64,000 nt of DNA, taken from assembly GCA_021776735.1 (NCBI GenBank), contig JAJFFH010000011.1, forward strand, positions 62,001-126,000, read 5' to 3'. The notes beneath the pieces were generated by a model. It was not told the origin of the DNA and did not search any database. It saw nothing but the letters and a program-made list of their open reading frames with translations. The position numbers and the translations under genes were made by a program. Shown here one piece after another: positions 39,845-50,030 of the stretch; the stretch's first letter is position 1; the number at the start of each line of letters is the position of its first letter. Source of the stretch: Planctomycetota bacterium. Its GTDB lineage: Bacteria > Planctomycetota > PLA2.

Positions 39845-41691
39845 GAAGCAAGCTCCTGGATATGGGTGAGCACCTCGCGCACCGCGAAGGGTTGGCCCTC
39901 GACCTTGCCGAGGACATGCACGTCGACCAGGTACTTCGCCCGCAGCAACGTGGCGAGCTGGCCGCTGTTGATCTCGACGCAGGCGACGCGCTTGAACCGC
40001 GCCATCACCTCGGGCAGGTTGGCCGGGAACGGATTGAGATGCCGCAGATGGACGTGGCCGACCTTGAGACCGTTCGCGACCGCGGCACTGACCGCCTGGC
40101 GGCACGCGCCGTATGTACTGCCCCAGGCAACAAGGAGCAGGTCGCCCTCCGGCGCACCATGCACCTCAAGGTCGGGAATCTCGCTCGCGACCCGCTGCAC
40201 CTTTTTCTCGCGCAGCTCCGTCATGAGCCGGTGGTTCGCCGGGTCATACGAGACATTGCCGGTCAGGTTCTGTTTTTCGAGCCCCCCGATCCGGTGCTCG
40301 AGGCCGGGCGTTCCCGGCTTGACCCAGGGCCGCGCCAGCGTCTCCTCGTCGCGCGAATACGGCTCAAGCGTGCCGTTGCCTTCGCGGTACGAAACGCTGA
40401 CTTCCGACAAGTCTTCCAGCGATTCCGGCAACCGCCACGGCTCGGCGCCGTTGGCGATAAAGCCGTCCGAGAGGATGAACACCGGCACCATGTACTTCGT
40501 CGCGATCCGAACCGCCTCGAATCCGATCGCGAAGCAATCCGACGGGCTCTGCGGCGCCAGGATCGGGACCGGGGCCTCGCCGTTGCGGCCATACATCGCC
40601 TGCATGAGGTCCGACTGCTCCGTCTTCGTCGGCATGCCGGTCGAGGGACCGGCGCGCTGGACGTTGACGACCACGAGCGGCAGCTCCACCATCAGCGCCA
40701 GTCCGAGCGCCTCGCCCTTGAGCGCTATGCCGGGCCCGCTGCTTCCCGTCGCGGCGATCGCGCCCGCAAACGCGGCACCGATGGCCGAAGTGACGGCCGC
40801 GATCTCGTCCTCGGCCTGAAACGTCTTGACGCCGAAGCGTTTGAGCCGCGCCAGCGTCTCGAGAACCGAGCTGGCGGGCGTGATCGGGTACGAGCCATAG
40901 AACAAGGGAACCCCGGCCTGATGCGAAGCCGCGACGAGACCGTACGCAAGCGCCTGGTTGCCCTGGATGCTGCGGTACTGGCCCGGCTCGGTCGGCGCCG
41001 GCGCGACGTCGTACTGGACCTGGAATTCCTCGCTGGCGTCGCAGAACGCGTAGCCGGCCTTCATCGCGGTGATGTTGGCCTGGGCGATCTCAGGCCGCTT
41101 CTTGAACTTCTTCTCAAGCCAGCCCGCCGTGTTGTCGAACGACCGGCTGAACAGCCAGTACGCCATGCCGAGCGCGTAGAAGTTCTTGCAGCGCCGCTTC
41201 TCGCGAACCGACAGCGCCTCGAACGGCGACAACGCCGTTTCGGTGCGCGACGTCAGCGGCACGGCAAAGAGCCGGTACCCATCGAGCGAGCCGTCCTCAA
41301 GCGGGTTCACATCCTTCGGATACCCCGCCTTTTGCAGGTTGCGCCGGTCGAACGCATCCGCGTCGGCGATCACGATCGCGTTCTTGGGCAACGTGTGCAG
41401 GTTGACCTTCAGCGCGGCCGGGTTCATCGCGACCAGGACGTCGGGTTCGTCGCCGGGCGTGTAGATGTCCGCCGACGAAAACTGGACCTGGAACCCGGAC
41501 ACGCCGGGCAGGGTTCCTGCCGGGGCTCGGATCTCCGCGGGATAGTCGGGGAAGGTCGCAAGATCGTTGCCGAACAATGCCGCCGTGTTCGTGAACTGCG
41601 TGCCGGTGATCTGCATGCCGTCGCCGCTATCGCCGGCGAATCGGATGACGACCTTTTGAAGAGGCTCGTGATGCTTTTGGCTCAAGGCCAA
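39841..41691 (-). CDS. korA: 2-oxoacid:ferredoxin oxidoreductase, fused gamma-alpha subunit
   Basis: 616 residues: an N-terminal gamma domain (about 10-200, R-F-A-G-D-S-G-D-G-M-Q-I-T-G and D-Y-P-A-E-I-R-A-P-A-G-T) fused to the alpha domain (from about 220, G-N-Q-A-L-A-Y-G-L-V-A-A, Y-P-I-T-P-A-S-S-V-L-E, S-S-G-P-G-I-A-L-K-G-E and V-Q-R-A-G-P-S-T-G-M-P-T-K-T-E-Q-S-D-L). This fusion is typical of the KorA/OorA class. The start is a TTG, at 41691 or, six bases later, at 41685; a TACGAT box lies just before them. It forms an operon with korB and the CBS gene, and is divergent from the peptidase fusion. Confidence 0.92.
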   Translation of the reverse strand: MALSQKHHEPLQKVVIRFAGDSGDGMQITGTQFTNTAALFGNDLATFPDYPAEIRAPAGTLPGVSGFQVQFSSADIYTPGDEPDVLVAMNPAALKVNLHTLPKNAIVIADADAFDRRNLQKAGYPKDVNPLEDGSLDGYRLFAVPLTSRTETALSPFEALSVREKRRCKNFYALGMAYWLFSRSFDNTAGWLEKKFKKRPEIAQANITAMKAGYAFCDASEEFQVQYDVAPAPTEPGQYRSIQGNQALAYGLVAASHQAGVPLFYGSYPITPASSVLETLARLKRFGVKTFQAEDEIAAVTSAIGAAFAGAIAATGSSGPGIALKGEALGLALMVELPLVVVNVQRAGPSTGMPTKTEQSDLMQAMYGRNGEAPVPILAPQSPSDCFAIGFEAVRIATKYMVPVFILSDGFIANGAEPWRLPESLEDLSEVSVSYREGNGTLEPYSRDEETLARPWVKPGTPGLEHRIGGLEKQNLTGNVSYDPANHRLMTELREKKVQRVASEIPDLEVHGAPEGDLLLVAWGSTYGACRQAVSAAVANGLKVGHVHLRHLNPFPANLPEVMARFKRVACVEINSGQLATLLRAKYLVDVHVLGKVEGQPFAVREVLTHIQELAS

Positions 41692-41694
41692 GTC

Positions 41695-41700
41695 ATCGTA
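41695..41700 (-). promoter_or_regulatory. -10-like box (TACGAT) for the korA operon
   Basis: Three bases before the TTG at 41691 and nine before the one at 41685, so the second TTG fits a leaderless start better. Confidence 0.4.
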
Positions 41701-41767
41701 TCGCGGAGGGAGAGCCCCGACGAGAAAGGGGGAGGGCGCGGCAGGGGGGAGGGCCTCGCGGCGGGCC

Positions 41768-41773
41768 TACAAT
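41768..41773 (+). promoter_or_regulatory. -10-like box (TACAAT) for the peptidase fusion gene
   Basis: Six bases before the ATG at 41780; back to back with the korA promoter in an 88-base divergent region. Confidence 0.45.
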
Positions 41774-41779
41774 GGATCC

Positions 41780-44700
41780 ATGCCTCGTCCCACGATTCTG
41801 CTCGTGTCGCTCCTCTTCGGTGCCCTCGCGCAACCGGGCTTCGCGCAAGGCGAAGCCACGGTGCTGACGCACGACCTCGTCCTGCGAATCGACCCCGAGG
41901 CGTCGAGCTTTCGAAGCATCGATACCGTGACTGTGCGCGGGCCGGGGCGCCTGCCGCTCGCCACCCTGAAGGGCGTCACCGTGGACGGACCGCGCGAAGT
42001 CGCCGCCGGGACGCACCAGATCACGGTGAAGTTCACCGGCACGATCCAAAACCCGGTCAAGCGCTCGTCGGCGCGGCGCTGGGTCGCCGGCGACACCACG
42101 CCGGGCACCATTTCGGGCGAGGGCTCGTATCTGGTCCGCGGGTTTTGTGTCGGCGGCGACACGCCGGCGAAGTTTCGCGTCACCATCGAGGTGCCGCTCC
42201 CCCATCGCGCCGTCGCCCAAGGCCGCCGCATCGCCGAATCAGAGAAAGACGGTGTCTACCGGGTCACATACGAGAGCGCCACGCCCGCCGACGGCCTGAC
42301 GGTCGCCACCGGGCCGTGGGTCATCGACGAAGCCGAGATCGACGGCATCGCCTGCCGGACCTATCTCTACGAGGCGGACCGAAAACACGCCGCCATGCTG
42401 CTCGCCACCCTGCGCGAAGAAGTGCCCCGCTACCAAGCCATGCTGGGCGCCGTCCCGGATGGTCGCTTTGACGTTGTCGAGAACTTCTTCGCGACCGGCT
42501 ACGGCTTTCCGAACTGGACGCTGCTCGGCGACACCGTCATCCGCTATGTGTGCGCGAAAACCGCACGCAGCGGCCAAAAGACACTGCCCTCGGGCTACCT
42601 CGACCACGAACTCGTCCACTGCTGGCTCGGCAACGGCCTCCTCGTGGACTACGAGAAGGGCAACTGGTGCGAGGCCTTGACGACGTGGTTCTCGAACTAC
42701 GGCTCTGCCGTCCGCGCGGGCACCGACGTCGCGTACCGCCGCAAGGTGTCGCGCAGTTTTTCGCTGCGCGTCAGCCCCAAAAACGACTACCCGGTTCGTG
42801 CGTTCAAGAGCAAGACGCACGCCCACGAAAACGACATCGGTTACGGCAAGGGCTCGATGGTGTTTCAGATGTGCGCCCACAGACTGGGCCGCGAGAAATT
42901 CATCGAGGCGGTCCGCGGCGTCGTCGCGACCCATCTCGGAAAAAAACTCGGCTGGGACGGATTCGTCGCGGCGCTGTCCAAGGCCGCGGGCCGCGATCTG
43001 AAACTCTGGTTTGCGCCGTGGCTCTCGCGCACCGGCGGGCCGATCCTGCGTTTCGGAGTCGTCAAGGTTGAGGGCGCAATCGTCACGGGCACGATCATCC
43101 AGGCCCAGGACGGCCCCGCCTACCCGCTACGCATCCCGATCCAAATCCGGGCCGCGGACGGCCGTGAGACCAGGATCGTGCTCTCTGCGTCGAAGGAAAC
43201 TGCGTTTCGATTCGCGGCGAAGGGCCAGCCGTCGAGCCTCCACATCGACCCCGACCACACGCTGTTTCGGGTGCTGCCGCGCGACCAGGTCGCCCCGTGC
43301 CTCGAAGCCGTGCTCACGGCCGAAAAGCACGCCGGCTTCGGCGACAAGGCTCTGCTCGGACAACTGGGAATCACCGCGATGCAACCGGACGCGGCGCTGG
43401 CCCAAAACATCGCCGTCCTTGGCTTGGGTATTCCTGAGACTCTCCGGCCTGCCATGCAAGAGGCGGCACGGCGGCACGACCCCACGCTCAAGCTGGAGGC
43501 CGCGAGCTTTACGGTGCAAGGCAAGACGTATGGCGAAGCGGGCGACGGGCTGCTGTTCAGCTACGCACGATCCGGGCGTCCGCCGGTCACGTTTTTTCAC
43601 GGCAACGGAAAGGCGGCGTTTGCGCGCACGCACTACCTGCCTTACTACGCCGCCCAGAGCTGGGTTGTGTTTCGCCATGGGCGGCCGATCGCGCGCGGCA
43701 CGTTTGCCGGGGATCGCGCCGCGCGTGCCGACATCACGAAGGCGCGCTTCGGTCCGCCCGAGTCCCTGATCGCCGATCTCCTGTGGCTGACCGAGAAACG
43801 CCACGGCGGACGCCGTGCCGGGTCGATGGCGGCGTACAAGCTCGCCAACGACCTGCGCGGTCGCGTCGTCCGAGCCGGACTCAAGCTGCTCGCTTGGCCG
43901 CCGGTGAACGTGCCGGAGCCGCGCTGCCAACGGCGCTGCATCACGACACCCGCGCTGCACGACAACGTCTTGTTTCCTTTTCACGCAACCTCGCTCTCGA
44001 ATCAAACCGTGAAGTTCAAGCGCGTCGAGCGCCACCCCGCGAAACAGCCCAAGGGCACTCTCGTGCTCCTGCCCGAGGAAGCGGACTTCGCCCTCGCCCA
44101 AAAGTACGCGGACGCGGGCGCTGCGGCCGTGGCCGTGGTCTCGTCCGACCAGGCGTTCACGAAACGGGGCAAGGAGGCGACATGGCTCGGCGCCGTGCCG
44201 CCGTCGGTGAAGCTCCGGGGCGCAGACAAGGCGCTCGCGATCGCCGGCCTGTTCGCCCGCTCACACGGCGCCCGGCTCAAGATTCCGTACGTGTACCTGC
44301 GCCCCGACATCGCCCAAAAGCTCAAGCCGGGGACCGAGGGGACCGTTTGCACAAAGATCTCGGTGGCCATGAAGCAGACGGCGAACATCGTCGGAGTCCT
44401 TGGCGATCCGCGCCAGCCGGGCATTCTGCTGAGCGCGCACTGGGACGGCGTTGGCAAGACCCAGGCGGCATCCGACAACGCCGCGGGCGTCGCCGTTGTC
44501 TTGCGTGTCGCCGCGCGGCTCAAGCGCGACTTGGACGCGGGCAAGCTCAAGCGTCCGGTCGTCGTCGCGCTGTTTGGTGCTGAGGAAGCCGGTCTTTGGG
44601 GCTCGCGCCAGTTCGCCGGCGTGTTGCGCTCCCCGAGTTCGCCGCTCGCCAAGCCGGTCGCGCAGATCAACGTCGATGGCGTCGGCAGCCACGCCGAAAA

Positions 44701-44992
44701 AAAGGCGTACCTGATCGGCCGCTCGAAGTACCCGAAGCTGCTCGCCGCGTTTCAGGCATCACTGAAGGGCGGCCCGCTCACGCTCGGCAAGGACATCGAC
44801 CGGTTCGCCTATCGCCACGGCTCGGATCACTGGTCGCTGCACCGGATCGGCGTTCCCGCGGTCACGGTTTATTCGGCCAACTACCGCGCGATGAATACCC
44901 CGCTCGATACCATCGAACTCGTCGATGTAGGCACCCTCCGAGAAATCGCCAACGCGGTCTACAAGACCGTCCGCAAGCTGGCGATGGAGTAG
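41780..44992 (+). CDS. Secreted M1-like / M28 double metallopeptidase
   Basis: 1070 residues with a signal peptide (cleavage near G-F-A-Q-G). The N-terminal half has a gluzincin site of M1 type: His276-Glu277-x-x-His280 and Glu298, i.e. HExxH-x18-E, with K-G-S-M-V-F-Q-M downstream. The C-terminal part has an M28 site: S-A-H887-W-D, D899 in S-D-N-A-A-G-V, the E935-E936 pair in F-G-A-E-E-A-G-L-W-G-S, and a late H-G-S-D-H-W. Two different zinc aminopeptidase-type catalytic domains in one secreted protein are unusual. The region between them (about 560-800) has no domain I can name. I-A-V-L-G at about residue 544 is from a dispersed motif. Likely extracytoplasmic peptide degradation. Confidence 0.83.
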   Translation: MPRPTILLVSLLFGALAQPGFAQGEATVLTHDLVLRIDPEASSFRSIDTVTVRGPGRLPLATLKGVTVDGPREVAAGTHQITVKFTGTIQNPVKRSSARRWVAGDTTPGTISGEGSYLVRGFCVGGDTPAKFRVTIEVPLPHRAVAQGRRIAESEKDGVYRVTYESATPADGLTVATGPWVIDEAEIDGIACRTYLYEADRKHAAMLLATLREEVPRYQAMLGAVPDGRFDVVENFFATGYGFPNWTLLGDTVIRYVCAKTARSGQKTLPSGYLDHELVHCWLGNGLLVDYEKGNWCEALTTWFSNYGSAVRAGTDVAYRRKVSRSFSLRVSPKNDYPVRAFKSKTHAHENDIGYGKGSMVFQMCAHRLGREKFIEAVRGVVATHLGKKLGWDGFVAALSKAAGRDLKLWFAPWLSRTGGPILRFGVVKVEGAIVTGTIIQAQDGPAYPLRIPIQIRAADGRETRIVLSASKETAFRFAAKGQPSSLHIDPDHTLFRVLPRDQVAPCLEAVLTAEKHAGFGDKALLGQLGITAMQPDAALAQNIAVLGLGIPETLRPAMQEAARRHDPTLKLEAASFTVQGKTYGEAGDGLLFSYARSGRPPVTFFHGNGKAAFARTHYLPYYAAQSWVVFRHGRPIARGTFAGDRAARADITKARFGPPESLIADLLWLTEKRHGGRRAGSMAAYKLANDLRGRVVRAGLKLLAWPPVNVPEPRCQRRCITTPALHDNVLFPFHATSLSNQTVKFKRVERHPAKQPKGTLVLLPEEADFALAQKYADAGAAAVAVVSSDQAFTKRGKEATWLGAVPPSVKLRGADKALAIAGLFARSHGARLKIPYVYLRPDIAQKLKPGTEGTVCTKISVAMKQTANIVGVLGDPRQPGILLSAHWDGVGKTQAASDNAAGVAVVLRVAARLKRDLDAGKLKRPVVVALFGAEEAGLWGSRQFAGVLRSPSSPLAKPVAQINVDGVGSHAEKKAYLIGRSKYPKLLAAFQASLKGGPLTLGKDIDRFAYRHGSDHWSLHRIGVPAVTVYSANYRAMNTPLDTIELVDVGTLREIANAVYKTVRKLAME
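43409..43418 (-). repeat. Dispersed GGACGGCGAT motif, copy 17 (AGCCAAGG subtype)
   Basis: Antisense, in the peptidase gene; read as I-A-V-L-G. Confidence 0.82.
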
Positions 44993-45000
44993 GGCGGCAC

Positions 45001-46305
45001 CTAGCCAATGGTGTGAATGAAGTCGTCAAGCCACTGCGCGCGCGCGGTGAGCCATGCCTTCAATGCCTCGATCTCCTCGGCGTACGATTGCGGCGGCGGC
45101 GTCGGATTGAACGACACGATTTTCCCGATCACCGGCCAACGTGCAAAGTTGCGGTCTGCGGCATCGCCAAGCCGGAGGACTCCCGAGTCGATCCGGGCCA
45201 GCATGCGATCCGTTGCAAACACGCCTTGGCGAAGTTCGCGCCAGCGCGCGATCAGGCGCTCCGCAAAGGCGCGGTCGGAGAGCATTCGCACAGCCCAGGT
45301 ACTGCCGCGGCGTAGCAGGAAGCCCTCGGTCGGGAAGTCCTCGTCGTCATTCGGCAGGTTGCCCATCGCCAGGTTGAAGTCCCAGACCGGCCCCGCACGC
45401 AGCAAGCCGCCGCGATCCTTTTGCAGGAACGTGCTGCGTCTAAATCCGTCCAGGTTTCGCACCAACTCCTGAATCAACATGTAGTCGATGAACGAATCCT
45501 CGTCCGCGAACGCCCGCCAGCCGATGTTTTCGTCCTCGAAGTCCGGGCCATACAGTGCGTCCTCGAACGCCTGCATGTACGCGTTGATCCAGTCGAGTTG
45601 CGCCGCCGTGACCTTGCTCGACTTCGGTTCCTTCACCTCGAGCAATGCGCGATTCGTTCGAACAAACGTGTCGCCGGGCGTCTTGATGTCGGTCATCTCA
45701 AGGAGATAACCACCCGTGACATCAGGTTCCGCGTTGTCGTCGCTCTTGAGCTTTTGGATATCGATGCGGTTCTTGTCGCGTTTGATCTTCTCCGTGAACA
45801 CGTAGACGCCCCAGTACAGCCCGTTGACAAAGACCTCCACGAAACGGGTGCGCGGCGCATAGCCACCCAGTTCGCCGGCAAGGCCATAGACGAACCAGTT
45901 GCGCAGCAACGTCTTGTCCGAGTACGGCGCGTAAAACACCCAGTCCTCTTCTTCGGGAAGACCGAGGAGTGCTACATCCAAGCCGTCGTCGAATTCATCC
46001 CGGGTCTCCACGCCGAATTGCCTTTTCGGAAACGCAAGCGACGAGTGACCGCGCAACTCGATGCCGATGTTGCCGTCGAAGTGGAGTAGGAGACTGTCCC
46101 GCGAGTTATCGCCATCGTTGTCGATGACGATCATGCGCGCGGGGATCTTGGGCTCGTTCGGGATGGGCACGCCGCCGGTGTCGAACAGGACCAGCGGGAG
46201 ATGCGACGTCTCGAACGAGTCGGTAAGCGCCTGGACGTCGATCCCGGAAGAGGAGTTGCCGCAGGCGCACACCGTTGCGATAAGCAAGAACGCGGTCGCG
46301 CGCAT
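45001..46305 (-). CDS. CotH-kinase-domain lipoprotein
   Basis: 434 residues from the ATG at 46305, chosen because a TATAGT box ends seven bases upstream; a GTG three codons earlier overlaps that box. The start reads M-R-A-T-A-F-L-L-I-A-T-V-C-A-C-G, a probable lipoprotein signal with Cys15. The body matches CotH-type proteins: E-L-R-G-H-S-S-L-A-F-P-K-R-Q-F, W-V-F-Y-A-P-Y-S-D-K-T-L-L-R-N, V-E-V-F-V-N-G-L-Y-W-G-V-Y-V-F-T-E and, late, G-P-V-W-D-F-N-L-A-M-G. In Bacillus CotH phosphorylates spore coat proteins; in Gram-negatives the substrate is unknown. Convergent with the peptidase gene. Confidence 0.87.
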   Translation of the reverse strand: MRATAFLLIATVCACGNSSSGIDVQALTDSFETSHLPLVLFDTGGVPIPNEPKIPARMIVIDNDGDNSRDSLLLHFDGNIGIELRGHSSLAFPKRQFGVETRDEFDDGLDVALLGLPEEEDWVFYAPYSDKTLLRNWFVYGLAGELGGYAPRTRFVEVFVNGLYWGVYVFTEKIKRDKNRIDIQKLKSDDNAEPDVTGGYLLEMTDIKTPGDTFVRTNRALLEVKEPKSSKVTAAQLDWINAYMQAFEDALYGPDFEDENIGWRAFADEDSFIDYMLIQELVRNLDGFRRSTFLQKDRGGLLRAGPVWDFNLAMGNLPNDDEDFPTEGFLLRRGSTWAVRMLSDRAFAERLIARWRELRQGVFATDRMLARIDSGVLRLGDAADRNFARWPVIGKIVSFNPTPPPQSYAEEIEALKAWLTARAQWLDDFIHTIG

Positions 46306-46312
46306 GCGGGGC

Positions 46313-46318
46313 ACTATA
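46313..46318 (-). promoter_or_regulatory. -10 box (TATAGT) for the CotH lipoprotein gene
   Basis: Ends seven bases before the ATG; predicted leaderless. Confidence 0.45.
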
Positions 46319-46442
46319 GCGAATTCGCGGACTCAGCGTGACGCCCGGAGCGTTCGCGCCAGCGCGGCTCATCTGCCGCCGCCACGGTGACGCGGGTCGA
46401 GATCCAGACCGTCCGTTCCTGACCTCGGGTCAGCCGTGTCGG

Positions 46443-46889
46443 CTACTTGCGATCTTCGGTCTTGCGGACCGTCAGGACCGGGCACTGGGCCTTGCGGACG
46501 ACTCTGGCGGCCACACTGCCCAAAAACAGGTGCTCTAGGCCGCCGCGGCCGTGGGTGCCCATCACGATGAGCTGGGCGCGGTGGCGTTTGGCGGCATCCA
46601 GCACGTGGTGGGCGGCCTTGCCCTCAACGAGATCCTTGATGAACTGGCGGCCGGGGTAGCGAGCGGCGGCCTCCTCGAGGAGCTTGCGGGCGTTTTCGCG
46701 GATGCGGGCGAGCCCTTCGGTATTCACAAAGCTCCCGAAGGTGCTCTCGACGTGAAGCGGCAGGGGTTCCAGGACGTGCATCAGGATCGTCGTGCCGCCT
46801 TCGCGGGTCAGATCGACCCCGTATTCCAGAACGGTGTCGCTCAGCTCGGAGAAATCGAGCGGGATCAGAACGCGGTCGAACTGCGGCAT
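46443..46889 (-). CDS. Universal stress protein (UspA family)
   Basis: 148 residues, a single USP domain. The N-terminal strand V-L-I-P-L-D-F-S carries the usual Asp, and the ATP-binding motif G-T-H-G-R-G-G-L-E-H-L-F-L-G-S-V-A-A-R-V matches the G-x2-G-x9-G-S/T pattern of nucleotide-binding members. The start is ATG 46889. It is divergent from the sensor kinase gene. The role is general stress; nothing in the sequence narrows it. Confidence 0.92.
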   Translation of the reverse strand: MPQFDRVLIPLDFSELSDTVLEYGVDLTREGGTTILMHVLEPLPLHVESTFGSFVNTEGLARIRENARKLLEEAAARYPGRQFIKDLVEGKAAHHVLDAAKRHRAQLIVMGTHGRGGLEHLFLGSVAARVVRKAQCPVLTVRKTEDRK

Positions 46890-46972
46890 GGGGGTTTGGT
46901 GCGCGAGACGGGCTAACCAAGAATACGGCGGGCTTGGGACGGCGAATAGAATTGCTCGCAGACGAAACCGCC

Positions 46973-48363
46973 ATGGCGACGCCCGAATCGGCCCTCGGTG
47001 CGCCCGAACTCGGCGCGCCCCTGCCCGAGAGCATTCCGCTCCCGCCGGGCGACGACCGCCCGATTCGACGAGAGGCGCTCCTGCTCCTGTTCTGCGCCGC
47101 CTTCGCCGCCGCGGTCTTCTTCCTCTGGAAGTGGCTGGATGCGGCCTTTCTGCGTCGGTGGTCCGCGGACACCCGAGCTCCCCTTGAGGGGCTGCGCGAC
47201 CTAATCGGGCCGTTCTTGACGGCGTACGTCGCGGCGCGGCTCTATAGCTCGATGGTGCGCCGGTATCAGCGCCAGCTCCAGCGCCACCGCTTGCTGCTCG
47301 CCCACATCCTCGACACGTCCGTCGATGGCATCGTGACGCTCGACGCACACGACCGCATTTCCACCTGGAACCGGGGCGCGACCCAGATCTTCGGCTGGAC
47401 CGAGGAAGAGGTCCTGGGGCGCCACGCCGCCGCGCTGTTTCCGCCCGACCACGATGCCGCCCGCGAGCTCGACGCGCTGCGGGCCGCCGTCGAACGGGCC
47501 GGCGTCCTCCGCGCGCACTACGCCGAGCGCGTGACCGCCGATGGGCGGCGGATCCGGACAGAAGTGTCGGCGACGGTCCTGCGCGACGCGGAAGGGCGCT
47601 ACGCCGGCCGCGCCTCGATCGTGCGCGACGTGACGGAGCGCGACCGCATTCGCGACGAACTGACCCGGCGCGAGAGCCTGGCCGCCATCGGCGAGATGGC
47701 CGCCGCCGTGGCGCACGAGATCAAGAACCCGCTTGCGGGGATCGGCGGCGCCGTGCAGGTCATCATGCGTGACTTTCCCGACGACGATCCGCGCCGCGAA
47801 ATCATCCAGGAAGTGCGCAATCAGGTGCGCCGCCTCGACCGCACCGTGGCCGATCTGCTCACGTTTAGCCGCCCCACCACGCCGCGACTCGCAACGATCG
47901 GTCTGGCCGAGTTCATCACGCGTATCCTGCGGGTGCTGGGCGAAGAGCCGGTCCTGAAGCGCCACGAACTCGACGTCGACATACCGGCCGGACTCAGCGT
48001 GCGGGCTGATCCGCAACTCCTTGAAAACATCATGGTGAACCTGCTGCTCAACGCCGGGCAGGCGCTCGAACCGCGGGCCGGCCGGATCCATGTGCGCGCG
48101 GTGGAGGACGGAGCGCACACGAGGCTTTCGGTGTCAGACAACGGCGCCGGCATCGCGCCGGACGTCTTGCCGCGCCTGTTCAAACCGTTCTTCACCACGC
48201 GGACGCGGGGCACCGGTCTCGGTCTCGCGCTGGTCAAGAAGTTCGTCGGCCTCATGGGGGGCCGGATCGAGGTGCAGACCCGGCCGGGCGAGACCACGTT
48301 CACCGCGGTCTTGCCCACGCCGGCACCGCGGCCGCCCCAAACGACCGCCGGCGGGGAGCTGTC

Positions 48364-48367
<4 letters not shown>
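46973..48367 (+). CDS. Membrane-bound PAS sensor histidine kinase (NtrB-like)
   Basis: 464 residues. One or two hydrophobic segments lie at about 34-53 and 78-93, then a PAS domain (about 107-225, H-I-L-D-T-S-V-D-G-I-V-T-L-D and I-V-R-D-V-T-E-R). HisKA holds phosphoacceptor His248 in A-V-A-H-E-I-K-N-P-L-A, and HATPase_c has N-box N-L-L-L-N-A-G-Q-A, D-N-G-A-G-I and T-G-L-G-L-A-L. The ATG at 46973 is preferred to a TTG at 46934, since a TAGAAT box lies between. Its stop overlaps the regulator start (ATGA), so the two form a cognate pair. Confidence 0.9.
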
Positions 48368-49743
<1,376 letters not shown>

Positions 49744-49744
49744 C

Positions 49745-49754
49745 GGACGGCGAT
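49745..49754 (+). repeat. Dispersed GGACGGCGAT motif, copy 18
   Basis: Begins two bases after the regulator stop codon and directly abuts a small hairpin repeat. Confidence 0.85.
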
Positions 49755-49760
49755 GCCTCC

Positions 49761-49798
49761 GAAAATCGCCTGCGGCGATTCTCGGTAGCGGGGCGGGC
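49761..49798. repeat. Small intergenic hairpin repeat, copy 5
   Basis: AATCGCC and GGCGATT around TGC, followed by CTCGGTAGCGGGGCGG. Close to a dispersed motif; may end the kinase-regulator transcript. Confidence 0.55.
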
Positions 49799-49904
49799 GA
49801 GCCTCCTGCCAGCGTAGACTGCGGGCCGCCGCTCTACCAGCGAGCGGCTGGACACGGCGCTGCTACGGGCGTGCGCCGTGGGCCGCCGCACGGTCTACTC
49901 TGTC

Positions 49905-50010
49905 AGCGAACAGAAGGCCGTCGCCAGCGCGCCCTCCTCATCTCATTTCTGCGCTTCTGCTGCTGTGAACTCAGCGCCTTCTGTTCCGGTTCTGCGCTTC
50001 TGCGGTGAGC
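49905..50010. mobile_element. MITE-like element with TTCTGCGCTTCTGC units (copy 1)
   Basis: Has TTCTGCGCTTCTG at about 49951 and 49997 with a mirrored GAACAGAAGG at the left edge. A related, longer copy lies at 59140-59325. No gene inside. The remainder of 49799-50030 shows nothing recognisable. Confidence 0.45.
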
Positions 50011-50030
50011 CCGGAAGCGCCAATCCGGGG

